Origin: an uncultured beta proteobacterium
GTDB taxonomy: Bacteria; Pseudomonadota; Gammaproteobacteria; Burkholderiales; Burkholderiaceae_C
DNA: 10,944 nucleotides
Direction: 5' to 3'
Assembly: GCA_903840825.1 (NCBI GenBank)
Contig: CAIMHL010000574.1
Coordinates: 1-10,944, forward strand
In this document: positions 1 through 6,584 of the stretch, piece by piece
Position numbering within the stretch: the first letter of the stretch is position 1
Layout of the letters: every line of letters starts with the position of its first letter
Notes under the pieces: generated by a model
What the model saw: the letters and a program-made list of their open reading frames with translations, nothing else
Databases searched by the model: none
Told to the model about the DNA's origin: nothing
Translations under genes and position numbers: made by a program

Positions 1-194
1 ACCAGGGGGTAAATTATTTTTTTTGCCATAAGTCTGATTAATCTCAAGGTTGGCTCGAGCCAAGTCTATGAAAGTTATGATTTTCTCAATTTTCCAAATG
101 TAGCAGTTGAAATGCCTGAAAGCATAAGTAATGTTACGCATCAGACACTGGGGCACTTCATCTTTGCAAACCTTTACAGCGACTGCAGGTCGCC
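1..194. other. AT-rich end region with no confident gene
   Basis: This stretch downstream of rnhA is clearly more AT-rich than the genes to its right and holds no recognisable gene. One minus-strand frame is open from a possible ATG at 139-141 to the left edge (47 codons; it would begin MRNITYAFRH). It has no Shine-Dalgarno sequence before the ATG and resembles no family I know. The three plus-strand frames entering from the left edge stop at 10-12, 29-31 and 39-41, so a plus-strand gene could only contribute its last few codons. A 14-bp perfect palindrome lies at 50-63. A weak 5-bp hairpin (GCGAC/GTCGC, 179-193) follows the rnhA stop but lacks a T-tract. The expected neighbour dnaQ does not begin here. 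Confidence 0.5.
50..63. repeat. 14-bp perfect palindrome
   Basis: TTGGCTCGAGCCAA reads the same on both strands without mismatch. It lies in the AT-rich stretch beyond rnhA, outside any confident gene. A dyad this long could be a regulator operator or the base of a hairpin. It has no loop, and the nearest T-run (17-24) lies about 25 bases to its left, so it is not an obvious terminator. The function is unknown. Confidence 0.6.
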
Positions 195-644
195 TCAGCG
201 CTGCTTCAAAGCGAACTCAACCCCACGATTGGCCAACATGTCGGCATGCTCATTGCCCGGATCACCGTTGTGCCCTCTGACCCAGCGCCAGTCAATTTTG
301 TGTCCAGAGGTGCTGACCAATTCATCAAGCCGCTGCCAGAGGTCGACATTTTTTACCGGCTGCTTGGCCGCTGTTTTCCAGCCCCTGGATTTCCAGCCCT
401 CGATCCATTCCGTCATGCCTTTCAGCACATACTGGCTGTCCACATGAAGCGTGACATGGCAGGGGCGCTTCAGGGCCGTCAGCGCTTCAATGACCGCCAA
501 CATTTCCATGCGGTTGTTGGTCGTATCAAGCTCGCCACCAAAGAGTTCTTTTTGTGCGTCTGACGATTTGAGCAGTGCGCCCCAGCCACCTGGGCCCGGA
601 TTACCTTTGCAGGCGCCATCGGTGTAAATAGTTATCGCATTCAA
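195..644 (-). CDS. rnhA: Ribonuclease HI
   Basis: This 149-residue protein degrades the RNA strand of RNA:DNA hybrids in the cytoplasm, removing R-loops and helping clear primers. The acidic active site is complete: D9 in the N-terminal YTDGACKGNPGPGG motif, E47 in RMEM, D69 in HVDSQ and D135 in NEHAD, with the catalytic-loop histidine H125 in RGHNG. Length and spacing match E. coli RNase HI (155 residues). The start is TTG at 642-644: it places D9 where the family expects it, and a GAGGA-type ribosome binding site lies a few bases upstream. The TTG overlaps the TGA stop of the upstream methyltransferase gene (TTGA), so the two are probably translationally coupled. The same pair is neighbours in E. 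coli (yafS, rnhA). Confidence 0.96.
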   Translation of the reverse strand: MNAITIYTDGACKGNPGPGGWGALLKSSDAQKELFGGELDTTNNRMEMLAVIEALTALKRPCHVTLHVDSQYVLKGMTEWIEGWKSRGWKTAAKQPVKNVDLWQRLDELVSTSGHKIDWRWVRGHNGDPGNEHADMLANRGVEFALKQR

Positions 645-1432
645 TCCACATTCCTCGAATTTAAGTTAAATTTATCACTAGACCTTACTGGACCTGCATA
701 GCCAGCTACAGAAACAGGAGCAGAAACCAAAGGCCTTGTTGTTTTCCAAGCCGGACTGTGCAGCGTCATTCCCCGCACCCGCTTGACCGCGACCAGAAAG
801 TACACAGCGCCAAAAATCGGCCACCAGCGCTGGCCTGCGTTTTCCATCGGCAACAGTCGATCAAACCATTTTTCATTTTGCAGCGCGGGCCGATAACAGC
901 CAAACCGTGCGACCTCCACCTCAAAGCCCAAGAGGCGAAGCCAGTCCCGCAGACGCCAAAACCCAATGAATTGTTGACCCGCAGGCAAAAAATTCTGGCC
1001 CACGCCCAAGCGGTGCAATAAACGCGCGCGCCGCATTCTCAGTGCCCACAAACTAGCCGGATTCAAGCCACAAATAACGACACGTCCCTCAGGCACCAAC
1101 ACCCGCTCGACCTCGCGCAGCGCCGTGTGCGGGTCATCTGTGAGCTCCAGAGAATGGGGCATCACCACCAGATCGAGGCTGTTCGCTGAAAAGGGCAAGG
1201 CGGCAAAATCAGTAACAAAATGTGCCCCTGCGACGGCCGTGTTGGTTGCCAACCAACGGTGCTGCATGCGGTTGGCCGCCAGGGCATCGAGCTGGGGCAA
1301 ACCCAGCTGCATGGCATGAAATCCGAAAATATCCGCCACCGCCAAGTCGATCTGGGCACGCTCCCACGCTAGCATGTAGCGACCTGGCGGAGATTGCAGC
1401 CAAGCCTGCAAATCTATAATTGCGGCACTCAT
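641..1432 (-). CDS. YafS-type SAM-dependent methyltransferase-like protein
   Basis: This 263-residue cytoplasmic protein resembles E. coli YafS, a class I methyltransferase-like protein of unknown substrate. Shared features include an N-terminal segment ending in FGFHAMQLG (36-44), a Methyltransf_11-like stretch at about 75-125 with LPFSANSLDLVVMPHSLE, and LREVERVLVPEGRVVICGLNP (105-125). The glycine-rich SAM-binding loop (motif I, GxGxG), normally before this stretch, is not recognisable, so activity is uncertain. The last 40 or so residues are low in recognisable structure. Placement between gloB and rnhA matches the E. coli gene order. The ATG at 1430-1432 overlaps the divergent gloB start, and only a weak GGA-type ribosome binding site precedes it. 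The family call is firm; the reaction is unknown. Confidence 0.88.
   Translation of the reverse strand: MSAAIIDLQAWLQSPPGRYMLAWERAQIDLAVADIFGFHAMQLGLPQLDALAANRMQHRWLATNTAVAGAHFVTDFAALPFSANSLDLVVMPHSLELTDDPHTALREVERVLVPEGRVVICGLNPASLWALRMRRARLLHRLGVGQNFLPAGQQFIGFWRLRDWLRLLGFEVEVARFGCYRPALQNEKWFDRLLPMENAGQRWWPIFGAVYFLVAVKRVRGMTLHSPAWKTTRPLVSAPVSVAGYAGPVRSSDKFNLNSRNVD
1394..1420 (+). promoter_or_regulatory. Possible gloB promoter inside the methyltransferase gene
   Basis: A perfect TATAAT (1415-1420) lies 10 bases before the gloB ATG. A partial -35 element, TTGCAG (1394-1399), precedes it at a short 15-base spacing. Transcription would then start near A1427, leaving a leader of about four bases and no ribosome binding site. 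No purine-rich Shine-Dalgarno sequence is seen before gloB, which fits an almost leaderless mRNA. The element lies in the first codons of the divergent gene. This is prediction only. Confidence 0.35.
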
Positions 1433-2198
1433 GAAGTTAATTCCAATACCTGCATTCGCTGATAACTACATTTGGATGTTGCATGACGAAGGTCGCGCCT
1501 TGGTGGTTGATCCCGGTGATCCGCAACCTGTTTTCAAGGCTCTGCAAGATCTGGACGTGAAACTTGAAGCCATTCTAGTCACCCACCACCACCACGATCA
1601 CACGGGCGGCGTTGATGCCCTGAGAGTATCTACGGGGGCAACAGTTTTTGGTCCTTTGAAGGAGACTATGCCTGAGCCTTTGACACGGCTCAAAGACGGC
1701 GATCAACTCAGGGCACTGGGCCTTAGCTTCAGAGTCATGGATGTCCCCGGCCACACCGCCGGACACATCGCTTACTTTTGTGAGAACGCTGACGGTACAC
1801 CGCTGCTTTTTTGCGGCGATACCTTGTTCAGTGCGGGCTGCGGACGTTTGTTTGAGGGCACACCGGCCCAAATGCTGACCTCGCTGGACCGCTTGGCTGC
1901 CCTGCCCGAGTCCACCCGCGTGTGCTGCACACATGAATACACGCTGAGTAACTTGAAATTTGCCTGCACGGTTGACCCCGATAACGAGACTCTCAAACGC
2001 TATAGGGAAAGCGCGCAGGTCTTGCGCGACAATGGCCAACCCACGCTCCCTTCAAGCCTCGCGCTGGAGCGCCAAATCAACCCTTTTTTGCGGACCCGCC
2101 AGCCAGCCCTTATTCAGGCGGCTCAGTCGTTCGACGCAAAAGCCCACGATGACGTCAGCACCTTTGCGGCGCTTCGGAAGTGGAAAAACCAGTTTTAA
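1431..2198 (+). CDS. gloB: Hydroxyacylglutathione hydrolase (glyoxalase II)
   Basis: This 255-residue cytoplasmic enzyme performs the second step of methylglyoxal detoxification, hydrolysing S-D-lactoylglutathione to D-lactate and glutathione. It is a metallo-beta-lactamase-fold protein with the dinuclear metal site complete: the THHHHDH motif (T51-H57, ligands H52, H54, D56, H57), H108 in PGHTAGH, the bridging D130 in CGDTLF, and H168 in CTHEYT. The C-terminal helical domain that binds glutathione is present (about 170-255). The length is typical. The start fits the family N-terminus (MxLxxIPAFxDNYIW) although no ribosome binding site is visible. The stop codon shares one base with the mltD ATG, indicating an operon. 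Confidence 0.97.
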   Translation: MKLIPIPAFADNYIWMLHDEGRALVVDPGDPQPVFKALQDLDVKLEAILVTHHHHDHTGGVDALRVSTGATVFGPLKETMPEPLTRLKDGDQLRALGLSFRVMDVPGHTAGHIAYFCENADGTPLLFCGDTLFSAGCGRLFEGTPAQMLTSLDRLAALPESTRVCCTHEYTLSNLKFACTVDPDNETLKRYRESAQVLRDNGQPTLPSSLALERQINPFLRTRQPALIQAAQSFDAKAHDDVSTFAALRKWKNQF

Positions 2199-3739
2199 TG
2201 AAAATTATTCCCCTTCAGTATTTGGTGGCTCTGCTGTTTTTGTCCGGTTGCGCCAGCTTCAGCTTGGCCCCCGATCAAGCGCCAGTGTCAACTTTGCCCC
2301 CCGTCAAAGTCGTTAACTTGCCCCCCCCAGTGCAAGCAGCTGAACCGACGCCTGTGGTTGCGCCTTCTTACCCCAACGGCCCACTCAGTTCAATTGACAA
2401 CTCACCGACTTATTCGCAAGTTGTCGCGCGCATGACCCCACCCGTCGACTTATGGGCGCGCATCCGCCGTGGCTTTGCCATGCCCGGGCTTGAAAGTGAC
2501 CTCGTGCGCGACCGCGAGCAGTGGTACAGCGCGCGGCCAGAATACATCTTCCAAATGACCGAGCGTTCACGCAAGTACATGTTCTACATTGTTGAAGAAC
2601 TGGAGCGGCGCAACATGCCCTCTGAGCTCGCCTTACTGCCCTTCGTGGAAAGTGCCTTCAACCCGCAGGCAGTGTCCAGTGCCAAAGCCGCTGGCATGTG
2701 GCAGTTCATGCCGGCCACGGGCAAGAGCTTCGACCTGAAACAAAACGTGTTTCGGGACGACCGCCGCGATGTGATGGCCTCCACCCGGGCAGCACTGGAT
2801 TACCTGCAAAAACTATATGTCATGTTTGGCGACTGGCATTTGGCGCTGGCGGCCTACAACTGGGGGGAAGGTAGCGTGGGACGGGCCATCAGCAAAAACC
2901 AGCGCGCGGGACTGGGGGTAAGCTACACCGAGCTCAATATGCCCATGGAAACCCGTTTTTATGTGCCCAAACTCATCGCACTAAAAAATATTGTCGCCAC
3001 GCCCGGCGCTTTCAACTCCAGCCTGCCGCTGATTGAAAATCACCCGTTTTTCACCACAGTGGATATCAAGCGTGACATTGACGTGGCTTTGGCCGCCAAA
3101 TTTGCCGAGGTCTCGGTCGAAGACTTCAAAGCACTGAATCCCTCAGCCAGTCGCCCGGTCATTCTGGCCGCGGGTACGCCGCAAATACTGCTGCCTTGGG
3201 ACAATGCCGCCATTTTTCAGCGCAACCTGGAGGCCTACAGCGGGGGGCGCCTGGCCAGCTGGACGGTCTGGCTGGCGCCCACCACCTTAAAGACAGCCGA
3301 GGTCGCCAAGCGGGTCGGGATGACCGAAGAAGCACTTCGCAGCATCAACAATATCCCCCCCCGTGTGGTGATCAAAGCAGGCTCAAGCTTGCTGATACCG
3401 CGCTCTTCGCACATGGAGACCGATGTGGGGGTTCATGCCGCCGATAACGGCCAAATGTCGCTGGGTCCTGAGATTGTGCTGAAGCGAACCGTCGTTAAGG
3501 CCGGTAAAAAAGACACGGTCGCCAGCATGGCCACGCGCTACGGCGTGAATGCGGCCAGCTTGGCTGAATGGAACAAGACAACGCCTGCGGCTGCATTCAA
3601 GGCAGGGCAAGCAGTCACCCTGTTCATGGCAACGGCTCCGCGGGCTTTGGGAAAGAGCAAGCCCTCATCCAAGCCCCAAAATGCCCCGCTGCAAGCCAAG
3701 GGAAAAAATGCAAAAGTGGTGCGCGTCGCCAAGAAGTAA
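2198..3739 (+). CDS. mltD: Membrane-bound lytic murein transglycosylase D (lipoprotein)
   Basis: This 513-residue outer-membrane lipoprotein cleaves peptidoglycan glycan strands to form 1,6-anhydromuramyl ends. Residues 1-18 are a lipoprotein signal ending in the lipobox LSGC, with C18 as the lipidated residue. A proline-rich linker follows (about 24-60). The SLT domain (about 135-250) has catalytic E151 in PFVESAFNP, then AAGMWQFMPATG and AAYNWGEGSVGRAI. Two LysM-type peptidoglycan-binding repeats lie at about 354-401 and 430-477, the first degenerate, followed by a lysine-rich tail. ATG 2198 is preferred over an in-frame GTG at 2180, which would put six extra residues before the signal. The ATG shares its A with the gloB stop. 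Two runs of eight C lie inside the gene. gloB-mltD is also adjacent in E. coli. Confidence 0.95.
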   Translation: MKIIPLQYLVALLFLSGCASFSLAPDQAPVSTLPPVKVVNLPPPVQAAEPTPVVAPSYPNGPLSSIDNSPTYSQVVARMTPPVDLWARIRRGFAMPGLESDLVRDREQWYSARPEYIFQMTERSRKYMFYIVEELERRNMPSELALLPFVESAFNPQAVSSAKAAGMWQFMPATGKSFDLKQNVFRDDRRDVMASTRAALDYLQKLYVMFGDWHLALAAYNWGEGSVGRAISKNQRAGLGVSYTELNMPMETRFYVPKLIALKNIVATPGAFNSSLPLIENHPFFTTVDIKRDIDVALAAKFAEVSVEDFKALNPSASRPVILAAGTPQILLPWDNAAIFQRNLEAYSGGRLASWTVWLAPTTLKTAEVAKRVGMTEEALRSINNIPPRVVIKAGSSLLIPRSSHMETDVGVHAADNGQMSLGPEIVLKRTVVKAGKKDTVASMATRYGVNAASLAEWNKTTPAAAFKAGQAVTLFMATAPRALGKSKPSSKPQNAPLQAKGKNAKVVRVAKK

Positions 3740-3750
3740 GCCCGGGCAGG

Positions 3751-4599
3751 CTACAGCCTTTCTGTCTCACCTTGGCGGGGCTGCCACTTCATCAAGCGGC
3801 GCTCCACGCGACCCACGATACCGTCAAGCAACAAGGCACACAGCGTGAGCACCGCAATGCCTGCAAAGACGGTGTTGACATCAAAAGTGCCCTCAGCCTG
3901 CAAGATCAAGTAGCCCACACCGCGCGCTGAGCCCAAATACTCGCCCACGACGGCGCCCACAAAGGCCAAACCCACGGAGGTGTGCAGGCTGGAAAAAACC
4001 CAGGCAGTGGCACTGGGCAAATAAACCGTGCGTAAAAGCTGCCGCTGATTGGCCCCCAACATGCGAGCGTTGTTAAGCACCACCGGGCTCACTTCCTTGA
4101 CGCCCTGGTAGACATTGAAAAACACCACAAAAAATACCAGTGTGACGGCCAGCGCCACCTTGCTCCAGATGCCCAGACCAAACCAGAGTGCAAAAATGGG
4201 GGCCAGAATCACCCTTGGCATCGAATTAGCCGCCTTGAGGTAGGGCTCCAATATGGCACTGGCCAATGGCGACAGCGCCAGCCACAGGCCACAAACCAGG
4301 CCCAGTAACGTGCCAATACCAAAAGCCAGCACCGTCTCAAGCAAGGTCACACCGAGATGCAGGTACACATCGGCGCGCCCTGCAAGCCCTTCAGGAAAAA
4401 ACAGACTGCTTCCCAGCCCAAAGGGCATGAACCAGGACCAAATGCGCCCCAATACCTGCACTGGCTCGCCCAGGAAAAAAGCAATTTGCTGGTCGCGCGA
4501 GGCCAGGTGCCAGAGTGCCAGCGTCAGCAGTAAAACACCCACTTGCCAAAAGCGCAGATTGGCATACGAGGGCTTGAGGACTGTCAAAAATTTCAGCAT
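3751..4599 (-). CDS. ABC importer permease, SsuC/TauC/NrtB family
   Basis: This 282-residue inner-membrane protein forms the channel of an importer in the nitrate/sulfonate/taurine class. About six hydrophobic segments are visible (roughly 17-31, 84-110, 129-143, 147-163, 205-222, 243-262). The cytoplasmic EAA-type loop that docks on the ATPase is at about 175-196 (NNARMLGANQRQLLRTVYLP). Translation most likely starts at ATG 4597-4599, one base after the ATPase stop (TGACATG). The frame stays open 50 codons further upstream, but that stretch lies wholly inside the ATPase gene and looks unlike a permease. The gene converges on mltD with 11 bases between. It is the last gene of the importer operon. 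The substrate cannot be read from the sequence. Confidence 0.93.
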   Translation of the reverse strand: MLKFLTVLKPSYANLRFWQVGVLLLTLALWHLASRDQQIAFFLGEPVQVLGRIWSWFMPFGLGSSLFFPEGLAGRADVYLHLGVTLLETVLAFGIGTLLGLVCGLWLALSPLASAILEPYLKAANSMPRVILAPIFALWFGLGIWSKVALAVTLVFFVVFFNVYQGVKEVSPVVLNNARMLGANQRQLLRTVYLPSATAWVFSSLHTSVGLAFVGAVVGEYLGSARGVGYLILQAEGTFDVNTVFAGIAVLTLCALLLDGIVGRVERRLMKWQPRQGETERL

Positions 4600-4600
4600 G

Positions 4601-5434
4601 TCAAGCCGCCTTGCGAAGTTGCTGGCTGTAGCCCTTGAGCACTTCATCCCGCAGCACGCCCCAAATTTGGGTATGCAGTTCAACAAATCGGGGTTGGGTT
4701 CTGACCTCGGCCACATGGCGGGGGCGAACCAGATCAATCTCAAACTCACCCAGCGGGTGCGTGGCCGGTCCGGCTGACAACACCACCACGCGGTCGCTCA
4801 TGGCAATGGCTTCGTCCAAGTCGTGGGTGATGAACAGCACGGCTTTCTTTTTGGCGGCCCACAATTCAAGCACCTCATCCTCCATCAGCTGGCGGGTTTG
4901 GATATCCAGGGCACTGAAAGGCTCGTCCATCAAAATAATGTCAGGGTCAAGCGCCAGAACCTGGGCCAAGGCCGTGCGCTTGCGCATACCGCCCGACAAC
5001 TGGTGCGGGTAACGGTCGCCAAACTCGCCCAAGCCTACCCGCTGCAGCCAATCCAATGCCTGTGTTTTTGCAACTTCGTCTGGCACGCCCCGGTATTGCA
5101 AGCCCAGCATGACGTTGTCCAAGGCACTACGCCAGGGCATAAGGGCATCGCTTTGGAACATGTAGCCGGCGCGGGTATTGATACCGTTAAGCACTTGACC
5201 AAAAACGCGGACTTCACCGCTGGAAGGCGCCAGCAAGCCAGCCGCCATATTGAGCAAGGTGGACTTGCCACACCCCGTGGGACCAACTACCGAGACGAAC
5301 TCGCCGGCCTTGATGCGCAGGGTTGATTGCCCGACTGCGGTATAGCTTTGGGCACCGGTCTCCGTGGCTTTAAAAACACAGGAGACGCCTAAAAACTCAA
5401 GGGCATAGTCAAGCGCTGCCGCCATTTCAGCCAT
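4601..5434 (-). CDS. ABC importer ATPase, SsuB/TauB/NrtD family
   Basis: This 277-residue cytoplasmic subunit powers the importer. All nucleotide-binding motifs are present: Walker A GPTGCGKST (51-59), Q-loop Q94, signature LSGGM (146-150), Walker B ILMDEP with D170 and E171, D-loop SALD (174-177) and switch histidine H204. The LSGGMRKR form is typical of this importer class. A short tail of about 40 residues follows the core. ATG 5432-5434 lies six bases after the stop of the substrate-binding protein gene. A second ATG at codon 4 is an equally possible start, and no strong ribosome binding site decides between them. The stop is one base from the permease start, implying coupled translation. 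Confidence 0.95.
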   Translation of the reverse strand: MAEMAAALDYALEFLGVSCVFKATETGAQSYTAVGQSTLRIKAGEFVSVVGPTGCGKSTLLNMAAGLLAPSSGEVRVFGQVLNGINTRAGYMFQSDALMPWRSALDNVMLGLQYRGVPDEVAKTQALDWLQRVGLGEFGDRYPHQLSGGMRKRTALAQVLALDPDIILMDEPFSALDIQTRQLMEDEVLELWAAKKKAVLFITHDLDEAIAMSDRVVVLSAGPATHPLGEFEIDLVRPRHVAEVRTQPRFVELHTQIWGVLRDEVLKGYSQQLRKAA

Positions 5435-5440
5435 GGCTAC

Positions 5441-6487
5441 TTACGCTTTGAGCCGCTCTTTACTTTTCTTGGCAAAGGCATTGGTGTACGTTTTAGACAG
5501 GTCAATTTTTTCGGCCTTGATGCTGGGATCAAAACTGAGCAGCGCCTTCAAAGCGGTGCGGGGACCTTCGTCGGGAATGATGCCATCGGGCGAAATGGCT
5601 TCGCGCACCTTGTTGAACGAGGCCAGGTACAAAGCCCGGTCGCCCAACAAATAAGACTCCGGGACTGTTTTGATGATGTCGCTGGGGCCGGCTGTTTGCA
5701 GCCACTTGAGGCTGTGCACGATCGCATTGGTCAGGGCTTGAACCGTGTTGGGATTTTTTTCAATAAATTCAACAGGGGCATACAAACAACCTGCGGGCAT
5801 GACCCCGCCAAAGACATCGGCCGTGCCTTTCAGCGTGCGCGTGTCGGCGATGATGCGGACCTCGTTTTTTTGCTCCAGCATGGTCATCACTGGATCGACG
5901 TTGCACATGGCATCAATTTGTCCAGATCGAAAAGCCGACAGGGCACCCGCCGCCGTACCCACACCGATAAAGCTCACATCGGCAGCCTTGAGACCGGCCC
6001 GGGAAAGAATCAGGTTGGCCACCATATTGGTGGACGAACCTGGCGCTGAGATGCCAATTTTTTTGCCCTTCAAGTCAGCCAGTGATTTGTAGTTGGGGAG
6101 GGTCTTGGGCGATATACCCATCGAGATGGCGGGTGCACGCCCTTGCAACACAAAGGCCTGAAATTTTTGGCCCTTGGATTGCAGGTTAATGGTGTGCTCA
6201 TAGGCGCCAGACACCACATCAGCAGACCCACCGACTACCGCCTGAAGGGCGCGTGAGCCACCGGCAAAATCGCTTATTTCAACCTCAAGGCCTTCTGCCT
6301 TGAAGTACCCCAACTGCTCGGCAATCGTCAAAGGCAAATAATAGAAGGCGGCTTTTCCCCCCACAGCGATGGAAACCTTGGTTTTTTCAAGCTTGGACTG
6401 CGCCCAAAGCGATGGCATGGCCAAGCTGGCCAAAGACCCCACGGAGACAGCACCGAAGGTGCGACGGTTAAAAGTTTTGTTTTGCAA
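5441..6487 (-). CDS. ABC importer periplasmic substrate-binding protein (NMT1/SsuA-like)
   Basis: This 348-residue protein should capture the substrate in the periplasm and deliver it to the permease. An N-terminal signal (about 1-29) has a twin arginine in NRRTFG (R8, R9), a hydrophobic run and a likely cut after A29, so Tat export is possible, although the motif is not a perfect Tat consensus. The mature part has the two-lobed NMT1/SsuA pattern: an early FYYLPLTIAEQLGYFKAEGL, then DLKGKKIGISAPGSSTNMV (138-156) and a central GQIDAMCNVDP (189-199). Homologues bind sulfonates, taurine, nitrate or pyrimidine precursors; residues here do not settle which. The start codon is TTG (6485-6487), strongly supported by a G-rich ribosome binding site six bases upstream. 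It is the first gene of the importer operon. Confidence 0.92.
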   Translation of the reverse strand: MQNKTFNRRTFGAVSVGSLASLAMPSLWAQSKLEKTKVSIAVGGKAAFYYLPLTIAEQLGYFKAEGLEVEISDFAGGSRALQAVVGGSADVVSGAYEHTINLQSKGQKFQAFVLQGRAPAISMGISPKTLPNYKSLADLKGKKIGISAPGSSTNMVANLILSRAGLKAADVSFIGVGTAAGALSAFRSGQIDAMCNVDPVMTMLEQKNEVRIIADTRTLKGTADVFGGVMPAGCLYAPVEFIEKNPNTVQALTNAIVHSLKWLQTAGPSDIIKTVPESYLLGDRALYLASFNKVREAISPDGIIPDEGPRTALKALLSFDPSIKAEKIDLSKTYTNAFAKKSKERLKA

Positions 6488-6493
6488 GATAAA

Positions 6494-6503
6494 TCCCCCG
6501 CCT
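6494..6503 (-). promoter_or_regulatory. Ribosome binding site deciding a TTG start
   Basis: On the minus strand AGGCGGGGGA lies six bases before the TTG (6485-6487) of the substrate-binding protein gene. No ATG or GTG in frame is available nearby upstream, so this G-rich element fixes the unusual start codon. Confidence 0.65.
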
Positions 6504-6527
6504 GTTAATTTTTGAGACTTGAGCTTA

Positions 6528-6549
6528 GGGCAACGCGTAACGTTTGCCC
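6528..6549. other. Imperfect inverted repeat upstream of the ABC importer
   Basis: GGGCAA (6528-6533) pairs with TTGCCC (6544-6549). An inner CG/CG pair and one unpaired base give about eight pairs around a five-base loop. It lies in the 97-base gap between the cyclic-di-GMP gene and the importer. Its right arm overlaps the left arm of the adjacent 6547-6570 hairpin by three bases, so the two structures exclude each other. A role in importer expression is conjecture. Confidence 0.4.
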
Positions 6550-6576
6550 ATCGGGATCATCCCCGAGGGGGTTTTT
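6547..6576 (+). terminator. Terminator-like hairpin with T-tract on the plus strand
   Basis: CCCATCGGG (6547-6555) pairs with CCCGAGGGG (6562-6570): eight pairs and one A-G mismatch around the loop ATCATC, then GTTTTT. The T-tract is on the plus strand, although both flanking genes are on the minus strand. There the hairpin starts 14 bases after the stop of the GGDEF/EAL gene but is followed by CAAACG rather than U residues. It may block antisense transcription, or act as a weak or Rho-assisted end for the minus-strand gene. Confidence 0.45.
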
Positions 6577-6584
6577 ACCTAGAC

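Noticed and set aside
179..193. Terminator for rnhA
   Set aside because: A five-pair hairpin (GCGAC/GTCGC) follows the stop, but no T-tract comes after it on the minus strand.
195..563. Long plus-strand open frames opposite rnhA
   Set aside because: They are antisense shadows with no family resemblance; RNase HI is unmistakable on the minus strand.
3739..3760. Possible terminator between the convergent mltD and permease genes
   Set aside because: Only short overlapping dyads (GCCCGGGC, and AGGC/GCCT with a four-base loop) followed by three T; too weak to call.
4600..4749. A 50-codon upstream extension of the permease reading frame
   Set aside because: It lies entirely within the ATPase gene, has no membrane or permease character, and ATG 4597-4599 sits one base after the ATPase stop.
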